Shown here in pieces: positions 49,860 through 63,170 of a stretch of DNA of 64,000 bases. A program made the position numbers and the translations under genes. Position 1 is the first letter of the stretch. Each line of letters opens with the position of its first letter. The notes beneath the pieces were generated by a model that was not told where the DNA came from, made no database searches, and was given only the letters and a program-made list of their open reading frames with translations. Origin of the DNA: Eurosta solidaginis (Eukaryota; Arthropoda; Insecta; Diptera; Tephritidae); assembly GCF_040869045.1 (NCBI RefSeq), contig NW_027136971.1:186001-250000 (forward strand), read 5' to 3'.

Positions 49860-52350
49860 GTGTAGCCCACATATTACGTTTTTTTTTAATTTGCTTACCG
49901 GGCTAAAGGTTAGCATGTTTAAAATACGTAAGTCGTTTTGTTCATCAAATTTAAGTAGATAACTCATCAGTTGTTTGCATCAGAGCGACAATTTTTGAGA
50001 TAGTTATTAAAACTGTTTAAAGGTTGTCAAGCGTTGTTTCTCGTTGTATATCCTTTAATTCTAGAGTTAAATTGATAAATAACGTGTACGAATTTGTTTA
50101 ACGCATTTGTTTTGGTTACTCGACGTCTCCGTTCTCGTGTAGCCTACATATTGCGTTTTTTTTTAATTTGCTTACCGGGCTAAAGGTTAGCATGTTTAAA
50201 ATACGTAAGTCGTTTTGTTCATCATATTTAAGTAGATAACTCATCAGTTGTTTGCATCAGAGCGATAATTTTTGAGATAGTTATTAAAACTGTTTAAAGG
50301 TTGTCAAACGTTGTTTCTCGTTGTATATCCTTTAATTCTAGAGTTAAATTGATAAATAACGTGTACGAATTTGTTTAACGCATTTGTTTTGGTTACTCGA
50401 CGTATCCGTTCTCGTGTAGCCTACATATTGCGTTTTTTTTTTAATTTGCTTACCGGGCTAAAGGTTAGCATGTTTAAAATACGTAAGTCGTTTTGTTCAA
50501 CAAATTTAAGTAGATAACTCATCAGTTGTTTGCATCAGAGCGACAATTTTTGAGATAGTTATTAAAACTGTTTAAAGGTTGTCAAACGTCGTTTCTCGTT
50601 GTATATCCTTTAATTCTAGAGTTAAATTGATAAATAACGTGTACGAATTTGTTTAACGCATTTGTTTTGGTTACTCGACGTCTCCGTTCTCGTGTAGCCT
50701 ACATATTGCGTTTTTTTTTTAATTTGCTTATCGGGCTAAAGGTTAGCATGTTTAAAATACGTAAGTCGTTTTGTTCAACAAATTTAAGTAGATAACTCAT
50801 CAGTTGTTTGCATCAGAGCGACAATTTTTGAGATAGTTATTAAAACTGTTTAAAGGTTGTCAAACGTTGTTTCTAGTTGTATATCCTTTAATTCTAGAGT
50901 TAAATTGATAAATAACGTATACGAATTTGTTTAACGCATTTGTTTTGGTTACTCGACGTCTCCGTTCTCGTGTAGCCTACATATTGCGTTTTTTTTTTAA
51001 TTTGCTTACCGGGCTAAAGGTTAGCATGTTTAAAATACGTAAGTCGTTTTGTTCATCATATTTAAGTAGATAACTCATCAGTTGTTTGCATCAGAGCGAT
51101 AATTTTTGAGATAGTTATTAAAACTGTTTAAAGGTTGTCAAACGTTGTTACTCGTTGTATATCCTTTAATTCTAGAGTTAAATTGATAAATAACGTGTAC
51201 GAATTGGTTTAACGCATTTGTTTTGGTTACTCGACGTCTCCGTTCTCGTGTAGCCTACATATTGCGTTTTTTTTTAAATTTGCTTACCGGGCTAAAGGTT
51301 AGCATGTTTAAAATACGTAAGTCGTTTTGTTCATCATATTTAAGTAGATAACTCATCAGTTGTTTGCATCAGAGCGACAATTTTTGAGATAGTTATTAAA
51401 ACTGTTTAAAGGTTGTCAAACGTTGTTTCTCGTTGTATATCCTTTAATTCTAGAGTTAAATTGATAAATAACGTGTACGAATTTGTTTAACGCATTTGTT
51501 TTGGTTACTCGACGTCTCCGTTCTCGTGTAGCCCACATATTGCGTTTTTTTTTTTAATTTGCTTACCGGGCTAAAGGTTAGCATGTTTAAAATACGTAAG
51601 TCGTTTTGTTCATCAAATTTAAGTAGATAACTCATCAGTTGTTTGCATCGGAGCGACAATTTTTGAGATAGTTATTAAAACTGTTTAAAGGTTGTCAAAC
51701 GTTGTTTCTCGTTGTATATCCTTTAATTCTAGAGTTAAATTGATAAATAACGTGTACGAATTTGTTTAACGCATTTGTTTTGGTTACTCGACGTCTCCGT
51801 TCTCGTGTAGCCTACATATTGCGTTTTTTTTTTTAATTTGCTTACCGGGCTAAAGGTTAGCATGTTTAAAATACGTAAGTCGTTTTGTTCATCATATTTA
51901 AGTAGATAACTCATCAGTTGTTTGTATCAGAGCGATAATTTTTGAGATAGTTATTAAAACTGTTTAAAGGTTGTCAAACGTTGTTTCTCGTTGTATATCC
52001 TTTAATTCTAGAGTTAAATTGATAAATAACGTGTACGAATTTGTTTAACGCATTTGTTTTGGTTACTCGACGTCTCCGTTCTCGTGTAGCCTACATATTG
52101 CGTTTTTTTTTAATTTGCTTACCGGGCTAAAGGTTAGCATGTTTAAAATTCGTAAGTCGTTTTGTTCAACAAATTTAAGTAGATAACTCATCAGTTGTTT
52201 GCATCAGAGCGACAATTTTTGAGATAGTTATTAAAACTGTTTAAAGGTTGTCAAACGTTGTTTCTCGTTGTATATCCTTTAATTCAAGAGTTAAATTGAT
52301 AAATAACGTGTACGAATTTGTTTAACGCATTTGTTTTGGTTACTCGACGT
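49860..52350 (+). repeat. Block E, copy 1 (9 units)
   Basis: Recurs at offset 2,500 bp. Shared marks: GCCCACATATTACG (49866/52367), GTCAAGCG (50027/52528), GACGTATCC (50399/52899), CAAACGTCGTTTC (50583/53083), ACGTATACG (50915/53415), CGTTGTTACTCG (51143/53643), GAATTGGTTTAACG (51201/53701) and GTTTGTATCAG (51920/54419). Private changes include TTATCGGGC (50728), TTTCTAGTTG (50870) and GCATCGGAGCG (51646). Confidence 0.9.
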
Positions 52351-52359
52351 CTCCGTTCT

Positions 52360-54850
52360 CGTGTAGCCCACATATTACGTTTTTTTTTAATTTGCTTACC
52401 GGGCTAAAGGTTAGCATGTTTAAAATACGTAAGTCGTTTTGTTCATCAAATTTAAGTAGATAACTCATCAGTTGTTTGCATCAGAGCGACAATTTTTGAG
52501 ATAGTTATTAAAACTGTTTAAAGGTTGTCAAGCGTTGTTTCTCGTTGTATATCCTTTAATTCTAGAGTTAAATTGATAAATAACGTGTACGAATTTGTTT
52601 AACGCATTTGTTTTGGTTACTCGACGTCTCCGTTCTCGTGTAGCCTACATATTGCGTTTTTTTTAATTTGCTTACCGGGCTAAAGGTTAGCATGTTTAAA
52701 ATACGTAAGTCGTTTTGTTCATCATATTTAAGTAGATAACTCATCAGTTGTTTGCATCAGAGCGATAATTTTTGAGATAGTTATTAAAACTGTTTAAAGG
52801 TTGTCAAACGTTGTTTCTCGTTGTATATCCTTTAATTCTAGAGTTAAATTGATAAATAACGTGTACGAATTTGTTTAACGCATTTGTTTTGGTTACTCGA
52901 CGTATCCGTTCTCGTGTAGCCTACATATTGCGTTTTTTTTTTAATTTGCTTACCGGGCTAAAGGTTAGCATGTTTAAAATACGTAAGTCGTTTTGTTCAA
53001 CAAATTTAAGTAGATAACTCATCAGTTGTTTGCATCAGAGCGACAATTTTTGAGATAGTTATTAAAACTGTTTAAAGGTTGTCAAACGTCGTTTCTCGTT
53101 GTATATCCTTTAATTCTAGAGTTAAATTGATAAATAACGTGTACGAATTTGTTTAACGCATTTGTTTTGGTTACTCGACGTCTCCGTTCTCGTGTAGCCT
53201 ACATATTGCGTTTTTTTTTTAATTTGCTTACCGGGCTAAAGGTTAGCATGTTTAAAATACGTAAGTCGTTTTGTTCAACAAATTTAAGTAGATAACTCAT
53301 CAGTTGTTTGCATCAGAGCGACAATTTTTGAGATAGTTATTAAAACTGTTTAAAGGTTGTCAAACGTTGTTTCTCGTTGTATATCCTTTAATTCTAGAGT
53401 TAAATTGATAAATAACGTATACGAATTTGTTTAACGCATTTGTTTTGGTTACTCGACGTCTCCGTTCTCGTGTAGCCTACATATTGCGTTTTTTTTTTAA
53501 TTTGCTTACCGGGCTAAAGGTTAGCATGTTTAAAATACGTAAGTCGTTTTGTTCATCATATTTAAGTAGATAACTCATCAGTTGTTTGCATCAGAGCGAT
53601 AATTTTTGAGATAGTTATTAAAACTGTTTAAAGGTTGTCAAACGTTGTTACTCGTTGTATATCCTTTAATTCTAGAGTTAAATTGATAAATAACGTGTAC
53701 GAATTGGTTTAACGCATTTGTTTTGGTTACTCGACGTCTCCGTTCTCGTGTAGCCTACATATTGCGTTTTTTTTTTAATTTGCTTACCGGGCTAAAGGTT
53801 AGCATGTTTAAAATACGTAAGTCGTTTTGTTCATCATATTTAAGTAGATAACTCATCAGTTGTTTGCATCAGAGCGACAATTTTTGAGATAGTTATTAAA
53901 ACTGTTTAAAGGTTGTCAAACGTTGTTTCTCGTTGTATATCCTTTAATTCTAGAGTTAAATTGATAAATAACGTGTACGAATTTGTTTAACGCATTTGTT
54001 TTGGTTACTCGACGTCTCCGTTCTCGTGTAGCCCACATATTGCGTTTTTTTTTTTAATTTGCTTACCGGGCTAAAGGTTAGCATGTTTAAAATACGTAAG
54101 TCGTTTTGTTCATCAAATTTAAGTAGATAACTCATCAGTTGTTTGCATCAGAGCGACAATTTTTGAGATAGTTATTAAAACTGTTTAAAGGTTGTCAAAC
54201 GTTGTTTCTCGTTGTATATCCTTTAATTCTAGAGTTAAATTGATAAATAACGTGTACGAATTTGTTTAACGCATTTGTTTTGGTTACTCGACGTCTCCGT
54301 TCTCGTGTAGCCTACATATTGCGTTTTTTTTTTAATTTGCTTACCGGGCTAAAGGTTAGCATGTTTAAAATACGTAAGTCGTTTTGTTCATCATATTTAA
54401 GTAGATAACTCATCAGTTGTTTGTATCAGAGCGATAATTTTTGAGATAGTTATTAAAACTGTTTAAAGGTTGTCAAACGTTGTTTCTCGTTGTATATCCT
54501 TTAATTCTAGAGTTAAATTGATAAATAACGTGTACGAATTTGTTTAACGCATTTGTTTTGGTTACTCGACGTCTCCGTTCTCGTGTAGCCTACATATTGC
54601 GTTTTTTTTTTAATTTGCTTACCGGGCTAAAGGTTAGCATGTTTAAAATACGTAAGTCGTTTTGTTCATCATATTTAAGTAGATAACTCATCAGTTGTTT
54701 GTATCAGAGCGATAATTTTTGAGATAGTTATTAAAACTGTTTAAAGGTTGTCAAACGTTGTTTCTCGTTGTATATCCTTTAATTCTAGAGTTAAATTGAT
54801 AAATAACGTGTACGAATTTGTTTAACGCATTTGTTTTGGTTACTCGACGT
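52360..54850 (+). repeat. Block E, copy 2, ending in a one-unit duplication
   Basis: Counterpart of 49.86-52.3 kb. It starts right where copy 1 ends. The final unit, marked by GTTTGTATCAG, occurs twice in a row (54419 and 54697, 278 bp apart), which copy 1 does not show. Copy 1 had AAATTCGTAAG (52147) and TTCAAGAG (52281) in its last unit, absent here. Confidence 0.85.
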
Positions 54851-57800
54851 CTCCGTTCTCGTGTAGCCTACATATTGCGTTTTTTTTTTTAATTTGCTTA
54901 CCGGGCTAAAGGTTAGCATGTTTAAAATACGTAAGTCGTTTTGTTCATCATATTTAAGTAGATAACTCATCAGTTGTTTGCATCAGAGCGATAATTTTTG
55001 AGATAGTTATTAAAACTGTTTAAAGGTTGTCAAACGTTGTTTCTCGTTGTATATCCTTTAATTCTAGAGTTAAATTGATAAATAACGTGTACGAATTTGT
55101 TTAACGCATTTGTTTTGGTTACTCGACGTCTCCGTTCTCGTGTAGCCTACATATTGCGTTTTTTTTTAATTTGCTTACCGGGCTAAAGGTTAGCATGTTT
55201 AAAATACGTAAGTCGTTTTGTTCATCATATTTAAGTAGATAACTCATCAGTTGTTTGCATCAGAGCGATAATTTTTGAGATAGTTATTAAAACTGTTTAA
55301 AGGTTGTCAAACGTTGTTTCTCGTTGTATATCCTTTAATTCTAGAGTTAAATTGATAAATAACGTGTACGAATTTGTTTAACGCATTTGTTTTGGTTACT
55401 CGACGTCTCCGTTCTCGTGTAGCCTACATATTGCGTTTTTTTTAATTTGCTTACCGGGCTAAAGGTTAGCATGTTTAAAATACGTAAGTCGTTTTGTTCA
55501 TCAAATTTAAGTAGATAACTCATCAGTTGTTTGCATCAGAGCGATAATTTTTGAAATAGTTACTAAAACTGTTTAAAGGTTGTCAAACGTTGTTTCTCGT
55601 TGTATATCCTTTAATTCTAGAGTTAAATTGATAAATAACGTGTACGAATTTGTTTAACGCATTTGTTTTGGTTACTCGACGTCTCCGTTCTCGTGTAGCC
55701 TACATATTGCGTTTTTTTTTTTTATTTGCTTACCGGGCTGAAGGTTAGCATGTTTAAAATACGTAAGTCGTTTTGTTCATCATATTTAAGTAGATAACTC
55801 ATCAGTTGTTTGCATCAGAGCGATAATTTTTGAGATAGTTATTAAAACTGTTTAAAGGTTGTCAAACGTTGTTTCTCGTTGTATATCCTTTAATTCTAGA
55901 GTTAAATTGATAAATAACGTGTACGAATTTGTTTAACGCATTTGTTTTGGTTACTCGACGTCTCCGTTCTCGTGTAGCCTACATATTGCGTTTTTTTTTA
56001 ATTTGCTTACCGAGCTAAAGGTTAGCATGTTTAAAATACGTAAGTCGTTTTGTTCATCAAATTTAAGTAGATAACTCATCAGTTGTTTGCATCAGAGCGA
56101 CAATTTTTGAGATAGTTATTAAAACTGTTTAAAGGTTGTCAAACGTTGTTTCTCGTTGTATATCCTTTAATTCTAGAGTTAAATTGATAAATAACGTGTA
56201 CGAATTTGTTTAACGCATTTGTTTTGGTTACTCGACGTCTCCGTTCTCGTGTAGCCTACATATTGCGTTCTTTTTTTTAATTTGCTTACCGGGCTAAAGG
56301 TTAGCATGTTTAAAATACGTAAGTCGTTTTGTTCATCAAATTTAAGTAGATAACTCATCAGTTGTTTGCATCAGAGCGATAATTTTTGAGATAGTTATTA
56401 AAACTGAGATAGTTATCAAACGTTGTTTCTCGTTGTATATCCTTTAATTCTAGAGTTAAATTGATAAATGACGTGTACGAATTTGTTTAACGCATTTGTT
56501 TTGGTTACTCGACGTCTCCGTTCTCGTGTAGCCTACATATTGCGTTTTTTTTTTAATTTGCTTACCGGGCTAAAGGTTAGCATGTTTAAAATACGTAAGT
56601 CGTTTTGTTCATCAAATTTAAGTAGATAACTCATCAGTTGTTTGCATCAGAGCGATAATTTTTGAGATAGTTATTAAAACTGTTTAAAGGTTGTCAAACG
56701 TTGTTTCTCGTTGTATATCCTTTAATTCTAGAGTTAAATTGATAAATAACGTGTACGAATTTGTTTAACGCATTTGTTTTGGTTACTCGACGTCTCCGTT
56801 CTCGTGTAGCCTACATGTTGCGTTTTTTTTTTAATTTGCTTACCGGGCTAAAGGTTAGCATGTTTAAAATACGTAAGTCGTTTTGTTCATCAAATTTAAG
56901 TAGATAACTCATCAGTTGTTTGCATCAGAGCGACAATTTTTAGATAGTTATTAAAACTTTTGAAAGGTTGTCAAACGTTGTTTCTCGTTGTATATCCTTT
57001 AATTCTAGAGTTAAATTGATAAATAACGTGTACGAATTTGTTTAACGCATTTGTTTTGGTTACTCGACGTCTCCGTTCTCGTGTAGCCTACATATTGCGT
57101 TTTTTTTTTAATTTGCTTACCGGGCTAAAGGTTAGCATGCTTAAAATACGTAAGTCGTTTTGTTCATCAAATTTAAGTAGATAACTCATCAGTTGTTTGC
57201 ATCAGAGCGACAATTTTTGAGATAGTTATTAAAACTGTTTATAGGTTGTCAAACGTTGTTTCTCGTTGTATATCCTTTAATTCTAGAGTTAAATTGATAA
57301 ATAACGTGTACGAATTTGTTTAACGCATTTCTTTTGGTTAGTCGACGTCTCCGTTCTCGTGTAGCCTACATATTGCGTTTTTTTTTTTAATTTGCTTACC
57401 GGGCTAAAGGCTAGCATGTTTAAAATACGTAAGTCGTTTTGTTCATCAAATTTGAGTAGATAACTCAGCAGTTGTTTGCATCAGAGCGACAATTTTTGAG
57501 ATAGTTATTAAAACTGTTTAAAGGTTGTCAAACGTTGTTTCTCGTTGTATATCCTTTAATTCTAGAGTTAAATTGATAAATAACGTGTACGAATTTGTTT
57601 AACGCATTTTTTTTGGTTACTCGACGTCTCCGTTCTCGTGTAGCCTACATATTGCGTTTTTTTTTTAATTTGCTTACCGGGCTAAAGGTTAGCATGTTTA
57701 AAATACGTAAGTCGTTTTGTTCAACAAATTTGAGTAGATAACTCATCAGTTGTTTGCATCAGAGCGACAATTTTTGAGATAGTTATTAAAACTGTTTAAA

Positions 57801-60800
57801 GGTTGTCAAACGTTGTTTCTCGTTGTATATCCTTTAATTCTAGAGTTAAATTGATAAATAACGTGCACGAATTTGTTTAACGCATTTATTTTGGTTACTC
57901 GACGTCTCCGTTCTCGTGTAGCCTACATATTGCGTTTTTTTTTAATTTGCTTACCGGGCTAAAGGTTAGCATGCTTAAAATACGTAAGTCGTTTTGTTCA
58001 TCAAATTTAAGTAGATAACTCATCAGTTGTTTGCATCAGAGCGACAATTTTTGAGATAGTTATTAAAACTGTTTATAGGTTGTCAAACGTTGTTTCTCGT
58101 TGTATATCCTTTAATTATAGAGTTAAATTGATAAATAACGTGTACGAATTTGTTTAACGCATTTGTTTTGGTTACTCGACGTCTCCGTTCTCGTGTAGCC
58201 TACATATTGCGTTTTTTTTTTAATTTGCTTACCGGGCTAAAGGTTAGCTAGTTTAAAATACGTAAGTCGTTTTGTTCAACAAATTTGAGTAGATAACTCA
58301 TCAGTTGTTTGCATCAGAGCGACAATTTTTGAGATAGTTATTAAAACTGTTTAAAGGTTGTCAAACGTTGTTTCTCGTTGTATATCCTTTAATTCTAGAG
58401 TTAAATTGATAAATAACGTGTACGAATTTGTTTAACGCATTTGTTTTGGTTACTCGACGTCTCCGTTCTCGTGTAGCCTACATATTGCGTTTTTTTTTTA
58501 ATTTGCTTACCGGGCTAAAGGTTAGCATGTTTAAAATACGTAAGTCGTTTTGTTCAACAAATTTAAGTAGATAACTCATCAGTTGTTTGCATCAGAGCGA
58601 TAATTTTTGAGATAGTTATTAAAACTGTTTAAAGGTTGTCAAACGTTGTTTCTCGTTGTATATCCTTTAATTCTAGAGTTAAGTTGATAAATAACGTGTA
58701 CGAATTTGTTTAACGCATTTGTTTTGGTTACTCGACGTCTCCGTTCTCGTGTAGCCTACATATTGCGTTTTTTTTTTTAATTTGCTTACCGGGCTAAAGG
58801 TTAGCATGTTTAAAATACGTAAGTCGTTTTGTTCATCATATTTAAGTAGATAACTCATCAGTTGTTTGCATCAGAGCGATAATTTTTGAGATAGTTATTA
58901 AAACTGTTTAAAGGTTGTCAAACGTTGTTTCTCGTTGTATATCCTTTAATTCTAGAGTTAAATTGATAAATAACGTGTACGAATTTGTTTAACGCATTTG
59001 TTTTGGTTACTCGACGTCTCCGTTCTCGTGTAGCCTACATATTGCGTTTTTTTTTTTTAATTTGCTTACCGGGCTAAAGGTTAGCATGTTTAAAATAAGT
59101 AAGTCGTTTTGTTCATCAAATTTAAGTAGATAGCTCATCAGTTGTTTGCATCAGAGCGACAATTTTTGAGATAGTTATTAAAACTGTTTAAAGGTTGTCA
59201 AACGTTGTTTCTCGTTGTATATCCTTTAATTCTAGAGTTAAATTGATAAATAACGTGTACGAATTTGTTTAACGCATTTGTTTTGGTTACTCGACGTCTC
59301 CGTTCTCGTGTAGCCTACATATTGCGTTTTTTTTTTAATTTGCTTACCGGGCTAAAGGTTAGCATGCTTAAAATACGTAAGTCGTTTTGTTCATCAAATT
59401 TAAGTAGATAACTCATCAGTTGTTTGCATCAGAGCGACAATTTTTGAGATAGTTATTAAAACTGTTTATAGATTGTCAAACGTTGTTTCTCGTTGTATAT
59501 CCTTTAATTCTAGAGTTAAATTGATAAATAACGTGTACGAATTTGTTTAACGCATTTGTTTTGGTTACTCGACGTCTCCGTTCTCGTGTAGCCTACATAT
59601 TGCGTTTTTTTTTTTAATTTGCTTACCGGGCTAAAGGTTAGCATGTTTAAAATACGTAAGTCGTTTTGTTCATCAAATTTAAGTAGATAACTCATCAGTT
59701 GTTTGCATCAGAGCGATAATTTTTGAGATAGTTATTAAAACTGTTTAAAGGTTGTCAAACGTTGTTTCTCGTTGTATATCCTTTAATTCTAGAGTTAAAT
59801 TGATAAATAACGTGTACGAATTTGTTTAACGCATTTGTTTTGGTTACTCGACGTCTCCGTTCTCGTGTAGCCTACATATTGCGTTTTTTTTTTTAATTTG
59901 CTTACCGGGCTAAAGGTTAGCATGTTTAAAATACGTAAGTCGTTTTGTTCATCAAATTTAAGTAGATAACTCATCAGTTGTTTGCATCAGAGCGATAATT
60001 TTGAGATAGTTATTAAAACTGTTTAAAGGTTGTCAAACGTTGTTTCTCGTTGTATATCCTTTAATTATAGAGTTAAATTGATAAATAACGTGTACGAATT
60101 TGTTTAACGCATTTGTTTTGGTTACTCGACGTCTCCGTTCTCGTGTAGCCCACATATTGCGTTTTTTTTTTAATTTGCTTACCGGGCTAAAGGTTAGCAT
60201 GTTTAAAATACGTAAGTCGTTTTGTTCAACAAATTTAAGTAGATAACTCATCAGTTGTTTGCATCAGAGCGATAATTTTTGAGATAGTTATTAAAACTGT
60301 TTAAAGGTTGTCAAACGTTGTTTCTCGTTGTATATCCTTTAATTCTAGAGTTAAATTGATAAATAACGTGTACGAATTTGTTTAACGCATTTGTTTTGGT
60401 TACTCGACGTCTCCGTTCTCGTGTAGCCTACATATTGCGTTTTTTTTTTAATTTGCTTACCGGGCTAAAGGTTAGCATGTTTAAAATACGTAAGTCGTTT
60501 TGTTCATCAAATTTAAGTAGATAACTCATCAGTTGTTTGCATCAGAGCGATAATTTTTGAGATAGTTATTAAAACTGTTTAAAGGTTGTCAAACGTTGTT
60601 TCTCGTTGTATATCCTTTAATTCTAGAGTTAAATTGATAAATAACGTGTACGAATTTGTTTAACGCATTTGTTTTGGTTACTCGACGTCTCCGTTCTCGT
60701 GTAGCCTACATATTGCGTTTTTTTTTTAATTTGCTTACCGGGCTAAATGTTATCATGTTTAAAATACGTAAGTCGTTTTGTTCATCAAATTTAAGTAGAT

Positions 60801-60990
60801 AACTCATCAGTTGTTTGCATCAGAGCGATAATTTTTGAGATAGTTATTAAAACTGTTTAAAGGTTGTCAAACGTTGTTTCTCGTTGTATATCCTTTAATT
60901 CTAGAGTTAAATTGATAAATAACGTGTACGAATTTGTTTAACGCATTTGTTTTGGTTACTCGACGTCTCCGTTCTCGTGTAGCCTACATA
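54850..60990 (+). repeat. Irregular segment, about 22 units, with short local duplications
   Basis: Mostly private variants, for example TTTGAAATAG (55551), GGCTGAAGG (55737), ACCGAGC (56009), AATGACG (56467), ATGTTGCG (56816) and AATAAGTAAG (59096). One unit has the rearranged join at 56396-56420. ATGCTTAAAATACG followed by GTTTATAGGTTG recurs at 57139-57245 and 57973-58079 (834 bp, three units), with a diverged form GTTTATAGATTG at 59463-59474. The unit at 60000 lacks one T of ATTTTTGAG. No gene or insertion seen. Confidence 0.8.
56396..56420 (+). repeat. Unit with a local template-switch-like patch
   Basis: TTAAAACTGTTTAAAGGTTGTC is replaced by TTAAAACTGAGATAGTTATC. The inserted GAGATAGTTAT is a copy of the sequence about 20 bases upstream, and the net loss is only 2 bp. 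Single copy in the window. Confidence 0.8.
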
Positions 60991-62100
60991 TTGCGTTTTT
61001 TTTTTAATTTGCTTACCGGGCTAGAGGTTAGCATGTTTAAAATACGAAAGTCGTTTTGTTCAACAAATTTAAGTAGATAACTCATCAGTTGTTTGCATCA
61101 GAGCGATAATTTTTGAGATAGTTATTAAAACTCTTTAAAGGTTGTCAAACGTTGTTTCTCGTTGTATATCCTTTAATTCTAGAGTTAAAATGATAAATAA
61201 CGTGTACGAATTTGTTTAACGCATTTGTTTTGGTTACTCGACGTCTCCGTTCTCGTGTAGCCTACATATTGCGTTTTTTTTTTTAATTTGCTTACCGGGC
61301 TAAAGGTTAGCATGTTTAAAATACGTAAGTCGTTTTGTTCAACAAATTTGAGTAGATAACTCATCAGTTGTTTGCATCAGAGCGATAATTTTTGAGATAG
61401 TTATTAAAACTGTTTAAAGGTTGTCAACCGTTTTTTCTCGTTGTATATCCTTTAATTCTAGAGTTAAATTGATAAATAGCATGTACGAATTTGTTTAACG
61501 CATTTGTTTTGGTTACTCGACGTCTCCGTTCTCGTGTAGCCTACATATTGCGTTTTTTTTTTAATTTGCTTACCGGGCTAAAGGTTAGCATGTTTAAAAT
61601 ACGTAAGTCGTTTTGTTCAACAAATTTAAGTAGATAACTCATCAGTTGTTTGCATCAGAGCGACAATTTTTGAGATAGTTATTAAAACTGTTTAAGGTTG
61701 TCAAACGTTGTTTCTCGTTGTATATCCTTTAATTCTAGAGTTAAATTGATAAATAACGTGTACGAATTTGTTTAACGCATTTGTTTTGGTTACTCGACGT
61801 CTCCGTTCTCGTGTAGCATACATATTGCGTTTTTTTTTTTAATTTGCTTACCGGGCTAAAGGTTAGCATGTTTAAAATACGTAAGTCGTTTTGTTCATCA
61901 TACTTAAGTAGATAACTCATCAGTTGTTTGCATCAGAGCGATAATTTTTGAGATAGTTATTAAAACTGTTTAAAGGTTGTCAAACGTTGTTTCTCGTTGT
62001 ATATCCTTTAATTCTAGAGTTAAATTGATAAATAACGTGTACGAATTTGTTTAACGCATTTGTTTTGGTTACTCGACGTCTCCGTTCTCGTGTAGCCTAC
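60990..62100 (+). repeat. Block G, copy 1 (4 units)
   Basis: Recurs at offset 1,113-1,114 bp. Shared marks: CTAGAGG with TACGAAAGTCG (61021/62135), ACTCTTTAAAGG (61130/62244), GTTAAAATGAT (61185/62299), CAACCGTTTTTTCTC (61426/62537), ACTGTTTAAGG lacking one A (61687/62800) and GTAGCATAC (61816/62926). Copy 1 has ATAGCATGTACG where copy 2 has ATAACATGTACG. Confidence 0.9.
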
Positions 62101-63170
62101 ATATTGCGTTTTTTTTTTTAATTTGCTTACCGGGCTAGAGGTTAGCATGTTTAAAATACGAAAGTCGTTTTGTTCAACAAATTTAAGTAGATAACTCATC
62201 AGTTGTTTGCATCAGAGCGATAATTTTTGAGATAGTTATTAAAACTCTTTAAAGGTTGTCAAACGTTGTTTCTCGTTGTATATCCTTTAATTCTAGAGTT
62301 AAAATGATAAATAACGTGTACGAATTTGTTTAACGCATTTGTTTTGGTTACTCGACGTCTCCGTTCTCGTGTAGCCTACATATTGCGTTTTTTTTTTAAT
62401 TTGCTTACCGGGCTAAAGGTTAGCATGTTTAAAATACGTAAGTCGTTTTTTCAACAAATTTGAGTAGATAACTCATCAGTTGTTTGCATCAGAGCGATAA
62501 TTTTTGAGATAGTTATTAAAACTGTTTAAAGGTTGTCAACCGTTTTTTCTCGTTGTATATCCTTTAATTCTAGAGTTAAATTGATAAATAACATGTACGA
62601 ATTTGTTTAACGCATTTGTTTTGGTTACTCGACGTCTCCGTTCTCGTGTAGCCTACATATTGCGTTTTTTTTTTTAATTTGCTTACCGGGCTAAAGGTTA
62701 GCATGTTTAAAATACGTAAGTCGTTTTGTTCAACAAATTTAAGTAGATAACTCATCAGTTGTTTGCATCAGAGCGACAATTTTTGAGATAGTTATTAAAA
62801 CTGTTTAAGGTTGTCAAACGTTGTTTCTCGTTGTATATCCTTTAATTCTAGAGTTAAATTGATAAATAACGTGTACGAATTTGTTTAACGCATTTGTTTT
62901 GGTTACTCGACGTCTCCGTTCTCGTGTAGCATACATATTGCGTTTTTTTTTTTAATTTGCTTACCGGGCTAAAGGTTAGCATGTTTAAAATACGTAAGTC
63001 GTTTTGTTCATCATATTTAAGTAGATAACTCATCAGTTGTTTGCATCAGAGCGATAATTTTTGAGATAGTTATTAAAACTGTTTAAAGGTTGTCAAACGT
63101 TGTTTCTCGTTGTATATCCTTTAATTCTAGAGTTAAATTGATAAATAACGTGTACGAATTTGTTTAACGC
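62100..63170 (+). repeat. Block G, copy 2
   Basis: Counterpart of 60.99-62.1 kb. It has a private 2-bp loss in CGTTTTTTCAAC (about 62445). ACTGTTTAAGG and GTAGCATAC then recur once more, 836 bp (three units) later at 63636 and 63762. Confidence 0.85.

Larger units (their letters stand above)
44110..49860 (+). repeat. Irregular segment, about 21 units, many private changes
   Basis: No long ordered block found. Units carry private changes such as TACACGACG (44302), CAAAGGTTG (44770), CTTAGCGGGC (45186), CTTACAGGG (45465), AAGTAGTTTTTTTC (46056), TTGAAAAATAACG (46751), TTTCTTTAACG (47048), TTTACTTACC (47122), TTGATTACC (47682), TTGATTCAG (48321), CTACAG (48672) and TAATATACG (48807). It also holds the deletions at 45149 and 48436. 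No gene or insertion seen. Confidence 0.8.
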
